DNA of 21,516 nt from UBA647 sp964400545 (GCA_964400545.1 CAYNUG010000029.1:1-21516); one strand, 5' to 3'; numbered from the stretch's first letter, positions 1 through 7,388 are shown. Numbers and translations: made by a program. The notes: a model not told the origin generated them from the sequence alone.

Positions 1-1094
1 TGGATGAAGTTTCCAGACTGGGTGGAACAGTTGTTAATGTTCATCATGCAACTGAAATAAACCCATATATAAATTATCCGTTTTTTAATCTTGACAAGCA
101 AAAAGCCTATATAGAAAGCGCACATAAGAAAGGTATCAAGGTCAAACTGTATAATACTATCAGAGAATTGACATACAAGGCCTATGAGCTGTTTGCATTG
201 AAGAGTCTGGGTGATGAGATCTTTAACGATGGGTCAGGTGGAGGGCATAGCTGGCTGCAGGAACACTTGCGGTCAAACTATCACTCAGCCTGGCATGCAA
301 CTAATGTAAACGATGCTGCCATTCTTGACAAAGGGACTTCCCGATGGACAAATTATTATATAGAGGGGTTGAACTGGTTGGCTAAAAACCAGAAGATCGA
401 TGGACTCTACCTTGATGATATTTCTTTCAGCAGGGAAACGGTAAAAAGGATAGTGACGGTATTAAATAAACAGAGAAAGGATATTATAATTGATCTGCAT
501 TCGGCGAATCAATTCAATCAAAGAGATGGTTATATAAACAGTGTGTTTTTGTATATGGAACATATCCCATATATCTCAAGGCTATGGTTCGGAGAATATT
601 TTGAGTATGATCAAGGTCCGGATTATTGGCTGACCGAGGTTTCTGGAATTCCTTTTGGGCTAACGGGTGAAATGCTTGAAAAGGGTGGGCATCCATTTAG
701 AGGGATGGTTTACGGAATGACCACAAGGGTATATGGGAAGTATAATCCCGGAGAGTTGTGGAAACTGTTCGATGAATTCAACATCATGGAAAGTGAAATG
801 TTCGGATATTGGGTAAAGGGTTCCCCGGTGACTACATCTGTGAAAAAAATCCGTTCCACAATTTATAAGCGTGAAAACAGTATCCTGATAGCTATCGGTT
901 CATGGTCTCCTGAAGATGAGTTGGTAAAACTTAATATTGACTGGAATAGCGTAGCCTTTAAAAAAGAAAATGCAATACTTTATGCACCCGAAGTAAAAGG
1001 ACTTCAGAAAAGCAGGAAACTTGATATTTCCGATCCTGTCAGAATTGAAAAGCAAAAAGGCATGATCTTGATACTTAAAAAGAAAAAGGATTAA
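1..1094 (+). CDS. Glycoside hydrolase-like protein (DUF6067/GH123-like), 5'-partial
   Basis: The reading frame is open from the left edge (first full codon at position 3), so the N-terminus lies outside the window and 363 residues are visible. The visible start, a run containing VVNVHHATEINPYINYP followed by a GIKVKLYNTIREL strand, and the later GLYLDDISFSRETVKRI segment are what I know from GH123-like/DUF6067 proteins. These are large TIM-barrel proteins thought to act on carbohydrates. The paired Asp in YLDDIS sits where a barrel strand would present acidic residues. About 80 C-terminal residues look like a small beta domain (SILIAIGSW, then ILYAPEV). Substrate and activity are unknown. TTG codons such as the one at 168 are internal, because the family similarity continues upstream of it. 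There is no U-rich terminator after the stop, only a nested inverted repeat. Family call fairly sure; function inferred. Confidence 0.75.
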   Translation, partial: DEVSRLGGTVVNVHHATEINPYINYPFFNLDKQKAYIESAHKKGIKVKLYNTIRELTYKAYELFALKSLGDEIFNDGSGGGHSWLQEHLRSNYHSAWHATNVNDAAILDKGTSRWTNYYIEGLNWLAKNQKIDGLYLDDISFSRETVKRIVTVLNKQRKDIIIDLHSANQFNQRDGYINSVFLYMEHIPYISRLWFGEYFEYDQGPDYWLTEVSGIPFGLTGEMLEKGGHPFRGMVYGMTTRVYGKYNPGELWKLFDEFNIMESEMFGYWVKGSPVTTSVKKIRSTIYKRENSILIAIGSWSPEDELVKLNIDWNSVAFKKENAILYAPEVKGLQKSRKLDISDPVRIEKQKGMILILKKKKD

Positions 1095-1096
1095 TC

Positions 1097-1136
1097 TCAA
1101 TCAAACAAAGATCTCTCTAAGAGAAAATGTGATTGA
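1097..1136. repeat. Nested inverted repeat downstream of the hydrolase gene
   Basis: TCAATCA at 1097-1103 is the exact reverse complement of TGATTGA at 1130-1136. Between them TCTCT (1112-1116) pairs with AGAGA (1120-1124) around a three-base loop. Together they could fold as a stem-bulge-stem just after the stop codon. No run of T follows, so it is not a standard intrinsic terminator. It could be a 3'-end processing or stability structure, or chance in AT-rich DNA. Confidence 0.3.
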
Positions 1137-1205
1137 AATAGATAAAGTAACCAATAATTGACCGTGGGTCATTACAACGATGTAAATTTCTTCTTTGATA
1201 AAGCA

Positions 1206-1234
1206 TTGATTTAATTGTTTCGTTAAATTAAAAT
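1206..1234 (+). promoter_or_regulatory. Candidate sigma-70 promoter for the exported protein gene
   Basis: TTGATT (1206-1211) and TAAAAT (1229-1234) are separated by exactly 17 bases. Transcription would begin near 1241, just before the AGGAG Shine-Dalgarno site at 1247-1251 of the gene starting at 1257. In AT-rich DNA such matches also arise by chance. An imperfect operator-like inverted repeat, TGACC-GTG-GGTCA, lies upstream at 1159-1171. Confidence 0.35.
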
Positions 1235-1256
1235 TAATCTGATTTCAGGAGAAAAA

Positions 1257-2501
1257 ATGAGAAAAACTATTATTTTGAGCGCAATAATATTTACTGTTTT
1301 ATTGTCCGGATCGGGATTGAATTCGCTTTTTGCACAGAGTCCTGTAGGGAAATGGGTCGATTCCAGATACAACATGACCCTTGTCCTTAACGGTAATTTT
1401 ACATATTCATTCCAATATCAGAACAGCGTAAGTAAAGGCTTATGGAGCAATAGGGGGAACCAGTTCTGTTTGAAAGATTCATCTTCAAATGTTCCTGTAT
1501 GCTATACCGTCGTATCTTACAATGCAACGGATCTGGTTCTTCGAGATGTTAACGGAATAATGATATATTATAAAAAATCAGGCGGGACTCAGCAATCTGC
1601 GACATCACCTGTGAAGAAGAGAGTGGTTAAAGGGGCTAACAGAATAATAGCAACAAAAGGAAATTATAAACTTACTCACGGTCATTTGCGGGCGGGGATA
1701 GATCTCACCCAGTTCATTATCGGACAAAAGATTAAAGTAAGTGAAGTTCGGGAACTGAAGCAGAAACTGGTGGAAGAGTTCAATGCAATGCCGGGACAGA
1801 CCGTCGGGCAGCTGGACAGTATTGGTTTGTCGATGGATAAAGTCCGCTCTGCAACCGATCCCGTTAAGATCGGACAGGTCAGGCAGCAGATATTTGCAGC
1901 ATTTCACAAACTTACCCGGAATATGAGCGAAAATCAAAAACCTCTTATGATCCAGGTGATCAACAGATATATAAAAGTTCTTGCCTACGATGAAGCAAAC
2001 AATCTGATCCTGACAAACAAAGATGTGGACGGGTATATCAATTATGTTGCATTCAACAGTGAACTTGCAGGGAAAAAAATAGCAGTAAATTATGCCGTGA
2101 GGAATTCCGTTACACAAAATCTGGTAAATGGTTTTGCCTCCATGCCTCTGGGGCAGAAGCAGATGTTGTCTTCGGCAAGTTTGATCTGGGAGCTCCTCGA
2201 ATACAATTGGAGCAAGTTGACAAATGCGCAAAAAGTACAATATGTAAACGCCTATCGGGGAAAGATTGCAAATAACTATAATTATAATCAACAATCCTCT
2301 CAAAACAACAACAATTGGACCCCGCCGAAAAATTATGGCTCACAAAAGAAAAGTCTTTCTCAAATGAGGAGAGATTTTAATGCCAAACAGAATATGTTCA
2401 AAATGATGAACAACATGAATCTCAGCAACCATGCTCTTTCGTTGAACATAATTGAGAACATAGGTGGTACCGGAAATTATTGGAAAGTAACGGATTACTA
2501 A
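1257..2501 (+). CDS. Exported two-domain protein: lipocalin-like beta domain plus helical domain, function unknown
   Basis: 414 residues. The start is fixed by AGGAG at 1247-1251, five bases upstream of the ATG. Residues 1-26 form a signal peptide (basic MRK, hydrophobic core, likely cleavage at SLFA/QS). Residues 29-106 look like a small beta domain of the lipocalin-like kind (VGKW start, then LVLNGNFTYSF and LVLRDVNGIMIYY). C71 and C82 could form a disulphide. After a basic, Ser/Thr-rich linker, residues about 135-330 are mainly helical and match no family I can name firmly. Residues about 335-365 are rich in Asn and Gln (NNYNYNQQSSQNNNN), followed by a Met/Asn-rich tail. It probably acts in the periplasm or outside the cell. 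It has its own candidate promoter, and only 25 bases separate it from the next exported protein. I do not recognise a function. Confidence 0.8.
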   Translation: MRKTIILSAIIFTVLLSGSGLNSLFAQSPVGKWVDSRYNMTLVLNGNFTYSFQYQNSVSKGLWSNRGNQFCLKDSSSNVPVCYTVVSYNATDLVLRDVNGIMIYYKKSGGTQQSATSPVKKRVVKGANRIIATKGNYKLTHGHLRAGIDLTQFIIGQKIKVSEVRELKQKLVEEFNAMPGQTVGQLDSIGLSMDKVRSATDPVKIGQVRQQIFAAFHKLTRNMSENQKPLMIQVINRYIKVLAYDEANNLILTNKDVDGYINYVAFNSELAGKKIAVNYAVRNSVTQNLVNGFASMPLGQKQMLSSASLIWELLEYNWSKLTNAQKVQYVNAYRGKIANNYNYNQQSSQNNNNWTPPKNYGSQKKSLSQMRRDFNAKQNMFKMMNNMNLSNHALSLNIIENIGGTGNYWKVTDY

Positions 2502-2526
2502 AAATACTTCAAAGAGATCTGGAAGA

Positions 2527-3297
2527 ATGAAAAAAATAGTATTGTTGGTAATGTTGTTTCTCTTTTTAGTAGTTGTGAAGGCTAACACTGAAGAAATAGC
2601 AAGTATGGAATTTAAAGGAGAAACCGTTTCCATATCCGGTATTGATGGTGTAAATATCAAGGCTGATGTTTATGAAACACAGGATATAAAAGCGCCTGTA
2701 ATACTATTATTTCATCAAGCGGGTTTCAGTCGGGGGGAATACAGGGAAACGGCTCCATTATTAAATAATCTTGGCTTTAATTGTATTGCCATTGATCAGA
2801 GATCGGGAAAGGGTGTTAACGGAATAGCAAATGAAACATTTCTTGAAGCAACAAAGAAAGGATTGGGCACAAAGTATCCTGATGCATTTATTGATCTCAA
2901 ATCCGGTCTTAAATTTGCAATGAGAAAATATCCTGCAAACAAAATCATTGTCTTGGGAAGCTCATACTCGGCATCACTTGTGTTTATTCTGGCACAAAAG
3001 TATTTTGACACTATTTCAGCAGTTATTGCTTTTTCTCCCGGTGAATATTTTAAATTTAAAGGAAGAGCGATAAAAGAATATGCAAAAAAGGTTAAATGTG
3101 CTGTATTCATCACTTCTGCAAAAAACGAGCATGATTACTGGGAAGAGATATATGAAAGTATTCCCGGGAGCAAAAAATCATTTTTTCTCCCCGAATCAAA
3201 TGGGGTCCATGGTTCAAAGGCACTATGGAAAGTTAATCCGAATCATCAAGAATACTGGAAAGCATTAAAGAGATTCTTATCCCTGTTAAAAAAATGA
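2527..3297 (+). CDS. Exported alpha/beta hydrolase (esterase/dienelactone hydrolase-like)
   Basis: 256 residues. Residues 1-19 are a hydrophobic signal peptide or anchor (likely cleavage VKA/NT). The fold is recognised by the strand VILLFHQAG (58-66, oxyanion-hole region) and the nucleophile elbow GSSYS (144-148, Ser146). An acidic residue is probably in the SAKNEHD segment, and a C-terminal His (H228 in NGVHGS) completes a Ser-Asp-His triad. The length suits a single-domain hydrolase. It should cleave an ester or thioester in the periplasm, but the substrate cannot be read from sequence. GGAAG at 2521-2525 lies very close to the ATG, so initiation may be weak. The stop overlaps the next start as ATGA (3294-3297), so it is probably co-transcribed and translationally coupled with the thioesterase gene. 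Confidence 0.85.
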   Translation: MKKIVLLVMLFLFLVVVKANTEEIASMEFKGETVSISGIDGVNIKADVYETQDIKAPVILLFHQAGFSRGEYRETAPLLNNLGFNCIAIDQRSGKGVNGIANETFLEATKKGLGTKYPDAFIDLKSGLKFAMRKYPANKIIVLGSSYSASLVFILAQKYFDTISAVIAFSPGEYFKFKGRAIKEYAKKVKCAVFITSAKNEHDYWEEIYESIPGSKKSFFLPESNGVHGSKALWKVNPNHQEYWKALKRFLSLLKK

Positions 3298-4046
3298 ACA
3301 AAATAAATGAAAAAGATCTGATCTCAACTTTAAAATTTAAAATTACTTCAGCTGAGACCGACATGGATGCCCGTCTTCGTTCCGGAGCTCTGGTAAATCT
3401 CCTTATCCAATCAGCGACTCATTCAGCCGACAAACTGGGCTTTGGTTATGATAGTTTAAAGAAACACAATCTTTTCTGGGTTTTCAGCAGATTGACAGTA
3501 AATATCAAAAGGCCCTTGATGTGGAATGAGATTGTTGAAATAGAGACCTGGCCTAAGGATATTATCGGATTGCTTTATACAAGGGATTTTGAATTAAGAG
3601 ATGCAGCCGGGGAAATAATAGCTAATGCAACCTCTGCATGGCTTCCGATAGATATTAAGACCAAGAGACCGAAAAGAAAAGAGAGCTTTGATTCAGATTT
3701 TTTTACTTATCTTAAGGATAAACATGCACTCAAAGATCCTCCGGAAAAATTATCTGAAACAAAGGAAGGAGAGCAATTTATGGTCAGATCAACATATTTT
3801 GATGTCGATTTCAATAAACATGTTACATCTTCAAGATATATTGACTGGATGATGGATACATTCCCAATCGATCTCCTCCGGAATAATTATCCGAAGGCCA
3901 TATCAATAAATTATATTAAAGAGACCATGCCTGAAGCAAAACTCAAGATTATCAGAGGAGAAGGAAAAGAAGGTAATTTCTTTTTTGAAGGGGTTAATAC
4001 TGAACTGGGGAAAACCTCGTTCAGGGGGAGCATTGTTTTCAAATGA
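3294..4046 (+). CDS. Acyl-ACP thioesterase (FatA/FatB-type double hotdog)
   Basis: 250 residues, the usual size for bacterial acyl-ACP thioesterases. The first hotdog (about 10-130) carries the MDARLRSGALVNLLIQ helix and the strand FSRLTVNIKRPLMWNE. The second begins near 163. It carries the catalytic-type motif DVDFNKHVTSSRYIDWMMD, in which D172, N174 and H176 match the Asp-x-Asn-x-His signature of the family. The VTSS that follows differs from the common VNNV. The enzyme hydrolyses acyl-ACP to free fatty acid and ACP in the cytoplasm, ending chain elongation. The start overlaps the hydrolase stop and the end overlaps the next start, both as ATGA, and neither start has a clear Shine-Dalgarno site, so expression is probably coupled. 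The fab operon at 13077-17088 would supply its substrate. Chain-length preference is not readable. Confidence 0.9.
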   Translation: MNKINEKDLISTLKFKITSAETDMDARLRSGALVNLLIQSATHSADKLGFGYDSLKKHNLFWVFSRLTVNIKRPLMWNEIVEIETWPKDIIGLLYTRDFELRDAAGEIIANATSAWLPIDIKTKRPKRKESFDSDFFTYLKDKHALKDPPEKLSETKEGEQFMVRSTYFDVDFNKHVTSSRYIDWMMDTFPIDLLRNNYPKAISINYIKETMPEAKLKIIRGEGKEGNFFFEGVNTELGKTSFRGSIVFK

Positions 4047-4453
4047 AATTATTAATGATCTATATGAAAAAGTTTGGTTATACGCCCACTATTAAAGTTG
4101 TTGAGTCAATGCCTGAACATAAAGGTCGCAAAGTGTTTGAAAACGTTCAGGTTGCTTTTATTCATGTAGAGGAAGCAGATATATTAAACGAGGTTTCGGT
4201 TAAGAAAAAATTAATAAAGAACCTTAAATGGATATCTGGCAAGAATAATACGAAAAATGTAATTCTTCATTCATTTGCACATCTTTCTGAAAGCAAAGCC
4301 GATCCGGATTTTACTAAATCTATATTTGATGAAACTGAAGACAGATTGAAACGATCGGGATTTCAGGTTGAACAGACACCTTTCGGGTATTTTTTGGATC
4401 TTGAGGTCGATGCTCCCGGCTATTCACTTGCAAGGGTTTTTAAAGACCTGTAG
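4043..4453 (+). CDS. Freestanding threonyl-tRNA synthetase editing-domain protein (archaeal type)
   Basis: 136 residues, the size of the archaeal ThrRS N-terminal editing domain alone, with no synthetase catalytic core. Recognition rests on the order of conserved blocks: MKLLMIY start, VQVAFIHVEEAD strand, SFAHLSES (76-83 region) and TPFGYFLDLEV (112-122). That fold is related to D-aminoacyl-tRNA deacylases and removes Ser from mischarged tRNA-Thr in archaea. The conserved His of FAHLS is present (H80). Against my memory of the Pyrococcus abyssi domain, the position of its catalytic Lys121 (FGYYK) is Leu118 and that of Glu134 is Arg131, so activity or specificity may differ. The start overlaps the thioesterase stop by four bases. 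Family call is good; activity is uncertain. Confidence 0.82.
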   Translation: MKLLMIYMKKFGYTPTIKVVESMPEHKGRKVFENVQVAFIHVEEADILNEVSVKKKLIKNLKWISGKNNTKNVILHSFAHLSESKADPDFTKSIFDETEDRLKRSGFQVEQTPFGYFLDLEVDAPGYSLARVFKDL

Positions 4454-4471
4454 AATAGAGAGGGGGAACTA

Positions 4472-5056
4472 ATGGAATATGAGATAAAGTTTGTCCTTTT
4501 CTATCTTTTACTTCAGTTGATACTTATCACAAGCAGTTTTTTATATTACAATAATTTCATAAAAAATATTTACCTGAAGAAGGGTAATCTCACTTTGTTT
4601 GCGGGTATTTCTCAAGTTGGAGTGCTTGTTGTACATACTTTTTTTCTTTATCTCCCTAATTTTTTGTTTACCAATTGGCCGAAAATTGAAGTTGGAACAA
4701 TCTCTTTCCTGATAGGTTCTGTTGTTTGTAGTGTGGCATTGCTTATACTCGTCTTGGGCATTATTAATCTCGGGGCCTTTACAAGAACTATAGGAGTCAA
4801 CAGTAAAGAGCTTACAATAAAAGGGATATATAAATATTCCAGAAATCCACAAGTCATGGGATATGGATTATTGCTTGCCGGGTTTGGAGTGCTTTGGCCC
4901 TCATGGTATATATTTGCGGGTCTTGTATCATATTTTTTTATTTCTCACAAAATGATATTGATCGAAGAGCTTCATCTTGAGAACTTATTTGCTGATAAGT
5001 ATGTTTCTTATTGCAATAAAACTCCAAGATATTTCAGATATCCGCCAAAAAAATAA
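4472..5056 (+). CDS. Integral-membrane methyltransferase, isoprenylcysteine carboxyl methyltransferase (ICMT)/PEMT family
   Basis: 194 residues with about five hydrophobic segments (roughly 6-26, 42-64, 75-98, 118-137 and 140-155). The C-terminal signature is that of the ICMT/PEMT superfamily: GIYKYSRNPQVMGYGLLLAG, then a Glu pair in IEELHLENLFADKYVSYCNKTPRYF. In this family the RNP/RHP turn and the late Glu help bind S-adenosylmethionine. It would methylate a lipid-soluble or membrane-embedded substrate, which is unknown. GAGGGGGA at 4460-4467 is a good Shine-Dalgarno site. It lies 18 bases after the editing-domain gene and probably closes the transcription unit that starts at 2527. A second member of the same superfamily occurs at 12463-12972. 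Confidence 0.82.
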   Translation: MEYEIKFVLFYLLLQLILITSSFLYYNNFIKNIYLKKGNLTLFAGISQVGVLVVHTFFLYLPNFLFTNWPKIEVGTISFLIGSVVCSVALLILVLGIINLGAFTRTIGVNSKELTIKGIYKYSRNPQVMGYGLLLAGFGVLWPSWYIFAGLVSYFFISHKMILIEELHLENLFADKYVSYCNKTPRYFRYPPKK

Positions 5057-5077
5057 TTTGTATTGTGAAAAAAATAT

Positions 5078-5105
5078 TTGAATTTAATAAAAATAAATAT
5101 ATAAT
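5078..5105 (+). promoter_or_regulatory. Candidate sigma-70 promoter for the flavodiiron protein gene
   Basis: TTGAAT (5078-5083) and a perfect TATAAT (5100-5105) are 16 bases apart. They lie in the 78-base gap before the gene at 5135, giving a leader of about 23 bases. The perfect -10 and the following strong Shine-Dalgarno site suggest a well-expressed gene. I see no convincing regulator box around it. Confidence 0.45.
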
Positions 5106-5120
5106 CCAAGCTTAATAATT

Positions 5121-5129
5121 AAGGAGGAG
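5121..5129 (+). promoter_or_regulatory. Strong Shine-Dalgarno site
   Basis: AAGGAGGAG is close to a full complement of the 16S rRNA 3' end and sits five bases before the ATG at 5135. It fixes the start of the flavodiiron gene and is the strongest ribosome-binding site in the window. Confidence 0.75.
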
Positions 5130-5134
5130 TTTTT

Positions 5135-6322
5135 ATGAGAATAAAAAAAATAAATGATCAGGTCTGGTCTGTCGGGGCAATAGATTGGAAGAGAAGGGCG
5201 TTTGACGAGATAGTTCCTTTGCCGGATGGCACTTCCTATAACTCTTATCTTGTTAAAGGCAGTGAAAAGACCGCATTGATAGATACTGTCGATCCACATA
5301 TGGAAAAGGATCTAATTGACAATCTGAAAGATCTGGAAGTGAACAAGATTGATTATATCATCTCAAATCATGCCGAGCAGGACCATTCAGGCGCAATTCC
5401 GACGATCCTCGAACTGTATCCGGAATCAAAAGTAGTAACAAATGAAAAATGTAAAAACATGCTGATCGATCTTCTTCCGATCAGCGAGGACAGGTTCATA
5501 GTTATTCAGGATAGGGAGACTCTATCACTGGGGAATAAAACTCTTGAGTTTGTACTTGCACCATGGGTTCACTGGCCGGAGACTATGTTTACTTATCTGA
5601 GAGAGGATAATATTCTGTTCACCTGTGATTTCCTTGGCTCTCACCTTGCCACTTCTGAACTTTATGCAGATTTTGATGATTTCAAGATCTATGAAGATGC
5701 AAAACTCTATTATGTTGAGATAATGATGCCTTTTAAGAAGTTTTTTATAAGAGCGCTTGAATTGGTAGACGAGATTAAACCAGCCATAATAGCACCTTCT
5801 CATGGACCTATTTATGATAAACCTGAATATATAATCAACCTTCATAAAAAATGGGTTTCAGATGAGGTAAAAAATGAAGTGTTATTGTTCTGGGTCTCAA
5901 TGCACGGCAGTACAAAAGTGATGGTGGATTATCTTGAAAAAGAACTTATAAAAAGAAAGATCAATGTCAGAAAATTTGATCTTGCATCATCTGATGCTGC
6001 ACGCTTGACAATGTCCCTTGTTGATGCTGCAACATTGATCCTTGCAACTCCAGCTGTTCTCGGGGGTGCTCATCCTGCAGCAGTTTATGCAGCTTATCTA
6101 ACCGGCATTTTAAAGCCAAAGATAAAATTTGCATCCATAATTGCTTCATATTCATGGGGAAGCAAAATTGTTGATCAGATCAAAGGTCTGATGAACAATC
6201 CGAAATGGGAGATCCTTGATCCCGTTCTTTCCAAGGGAGCGGCAAATGATGATGTATATAAGGAGCTTGAACGTCTTGCTGATGAAATAGAAAAAAAACA
6301 CAAATCGGAAGGGCTTATATAA
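5135..6322 (+). CDS. fprA: FprA-family A-type flavoprotein (flavodiiron protein)
   Basis: 395 residues, the length of a class A flavodiiron protein with no added rubredoxin or flavin-reductase domain. Residues 1-245 are the metallo-beta-lactamase-like diiron domain. Ligands are visible as H79-x-E81-x-D83-H84 (HAEQDHSG), H146 (WVHWPETM), D165 (TCDFLGSH) and H222 (APSHGPIY). Residues about 250-390 are a flavodoxin domain, with an FMN phosphate loop at FWVSMHGSTKVM. The protein reduces O2 to water and/or NO to N2O in the cytoplasm, normally fed by rubredoxin, and is typical of anaerobes. No rubredoxin gene is in the window, so the electron donor is elsewhere. It has its own promoter and a very strong ribosome-binding site. 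O2 and NO specificity cannot be told from sequence alone. Confidence 0.95.
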   Translation: MRIKKINDQVWSVGAIDWKRRAFDEIVPLPDGTSYNSYLVKGSEKTALIDTVDPHMEKDLIDNLKDLEVNKIDYIISNHAEQDHSGAIPTILELYPESKVVTNEKCKNMLIDLLPISEDRFIVIQDRETLSLGNKTLEFVLAPWVHWPETMFTYLREDNILFTCDFLGSHLATSELYADFDDFKIYEDAKLYYVEIMMPFKKFFIRALELVDEIKPAIIAPSHGPIYDKPEYIINLHKKWVSDEVKNEVLLFWVSMHGSTKVMVDYLEKELIKRKINVRKFDLASSDAARLTMSLVDAATLILATPAVLGGAHPAAVYAAYLTGILKPKIKFASIIASYSWGSKIVDQIKGLMNNPKWEILDPVLSKGAANDDVYKELERLADEIEKKHKSEGLI

Positions 6323-6343
6323 ATATAGTATTCAGATAATTCA

Positions 6344-6844
6344 ATGAGTGATAACTCTACTTTCGTATTGAAAACAATCGGTTTAATCAATACTCCGTAT
6401 GTGGAATCAGCCCCATATCAGCCTCTTGAAGAAAACGATAAAGAATTTTTTGTTGTCATTGATGAAGAATATGTTGAAGGATTAAAAGATCTTTCAAAAT
6501 TCAAATATATTTTCCTGATATATATATTGAATAAGTTAAACAGAGAACCTGATATGGGTGTGATCCCTCCCTGGGGCAACGGAAAGACTGTGGGTGTTTT
6601 TTCCAGCAGATCGCCGTTGAGACCGAATCCGATCGGGATAAGTGTTGTTAAATTAAAAAAAATAATTGGGAATAAAATATACATTTCCGGTGCCGATGTG
6701 TTTAACGGAACACCTCTCCTCGATATAAAACCATATGTTAAAGATCTGGATTCTAAAACAGATGCTAACAATGGATGGATCGAAGATTCTGATGATCTTG
6801 AGCATCTTTCACTCCATATCAGGGGAATTCCGCATGATTATTGA
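6344..6844 (+). CDS. trmO: tRNA (N6-threonylcarbamoyladenosine37-N6)-methyltransferase TrmO
   Basis: 166 residues. The family signature is clear: GVFSSRSPLRPNPIGIS at 84-100 and a later LLDIKPYVKDLD segment, on a beta-barrel fold that binds S-adenosylmethionine. TrmO, formerly TsaA or YaeB, adds a methyl to t6A at position 37 of a tRNA-Thr to give m6t6A. This copy is the short form, lacking the extra C-terminal domain of E. coli TrmO (about 235 residues). It starts 21 bases after the flavodiiron stop and lacks a clear Shine-Dalgarno site, so it probably depends on read-through from that gene. TrmO-like proteins are also found in metal-related operons in other bacteria, so a non-tRNA role cannot be excluded. 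Confidence 0.87.
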   Translation: MSDNSTFVLKTIGLINTPYVESAPYQPLEENDKEFFVVIDEEYVEGLKDLSKFKYIFLIYILNKLNREPDMGVIPPWGNGKTVGVFSSRSPLRPNPIGISVVKLKKIIGNKIYISGADVFNGTPLLDIKPYVKDLDSKTDANNGWIEDSDDLEHLSLHIRGIPHDY

Positions 6845-6863
6845 TTTGATTGAACTCCGGTAT

Positions 6864-6886
6864 ATTTCTTTTAGGAAATTTTTTTT
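6864..6886 (+). terminator. Weak intrinsic terminator candidate after trmO
   Basis: ATTTC (6864-6868) pairs with GAAAT (6875-6879) around a six-base loop and runs directly into eight T residues ending at 6886. The stem is short and AT-rich, so efficiency would be low. Position after a stop and before a gene with its own ribosome-binding site is the main support. Confidence 0.3.
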
Positions 6887-6897
6887 CTGAGAAATTA

Positions 6898-6925
6898 TTG
6901 ACGATAAATATTAAATGAATAAAAT
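6898..6925 (+). promoter_or_regulatory. Possible promoter before the CGGC gene
   Basis: TTGACG (6898-6903) and TAAAAT (6920-6925) are 16 bases apart. Transcription would start near 6932, inside the AAGGAG ribosome-binding site (6931-6936) of the gene at 6942. The message would therefore be almost leaderless, which weakens the call. Confidence 0.22.
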
Positions 6926-6941
6926 ACAATAAGGAGAAAGA

Positions 6942-7388
6942 ATGGCTGATAAAATAAAAATTGGAATTATTATCTGTGACAGGTATCGTCAGTGTGCCGG
7001 AGGGAAATGCTTCAGATCCATGAAAAATAGAGAGGGTGCTTTCAATATTTACAAAGGCAGGGATATCGAGTTAGTGGGATACACAACCTGTAACGGATGT
7101 CCCGGCGGAAATATTGAATATGCCGGTGATGAAATGGTTAAAAACGGAGTTGATGTCATTCATCTTGCAACAGGTCTTGTGGTAGGTTATCCTCCCTGTC
7201 CTTACATAGATACTTTCAAATCATTTTTAGAGGAAAAGTATGGAGTAAAGGTGGTTATAGGAACGCATCCGATTCCGGAGAAATATCTTGAAATGCATAA
7301 AAAGCTGGGTACATGGGATTCAAAAGAATGGGATCATGTGACAGCTCCAACCATGTCAGATAAAAAGACCCGAATTGATTATAATTAA
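6942..7388 (+). CDS. CGGC domain-containing protein (putative metal-binding)
   Basis: 148 residues. The CGGC family is recognised from the opening strand IGIIICDRYRQCAGGKCFRSM, the block LVGYTTCNGCPGG and the later VGYPPCPYID. Six cysteines are spread through these motifs: C12, C18, C23, C50, C53 and C86, with H74 nearby. The layout suggests a metal or iron-sulphur site, or redox-active thiols. The family is common in anaerobes and archaea and, to my knowledge, has no established function. AAGGAG at 6931-6936 places the start at 6942. Neighbours are a flavodiiron protein and TrmO upstream and a zinc-type cation exporter downstream, so a part in metal or redox homeostasis is plausible but unproved. 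Confidence 0.87.
   Translation: MADKIKIGIIICDRYRQCAGGKCFRSMKNREGAFNIYKGRDIELVGYTTCNGCPGGNIEYAGDEMVKNGVDVIHLATGLVVGYPPCPYIDTFKSFLEEKYGVKVVIGTHPIPEKYLEMHKKLGTWDSKEWDHVTAPTMSDKKTRIDYN

Noticed and set aside
1605..2303. 232-codon open frame on the minus strand opposite the exported-protein gene
   Set aside because: It lies wholly antisense to a well-supported gene, has no ribosome-binding site or recognisable domain, and its Cys/His/Ile-rich composition is typical of a complement-strand shadow.
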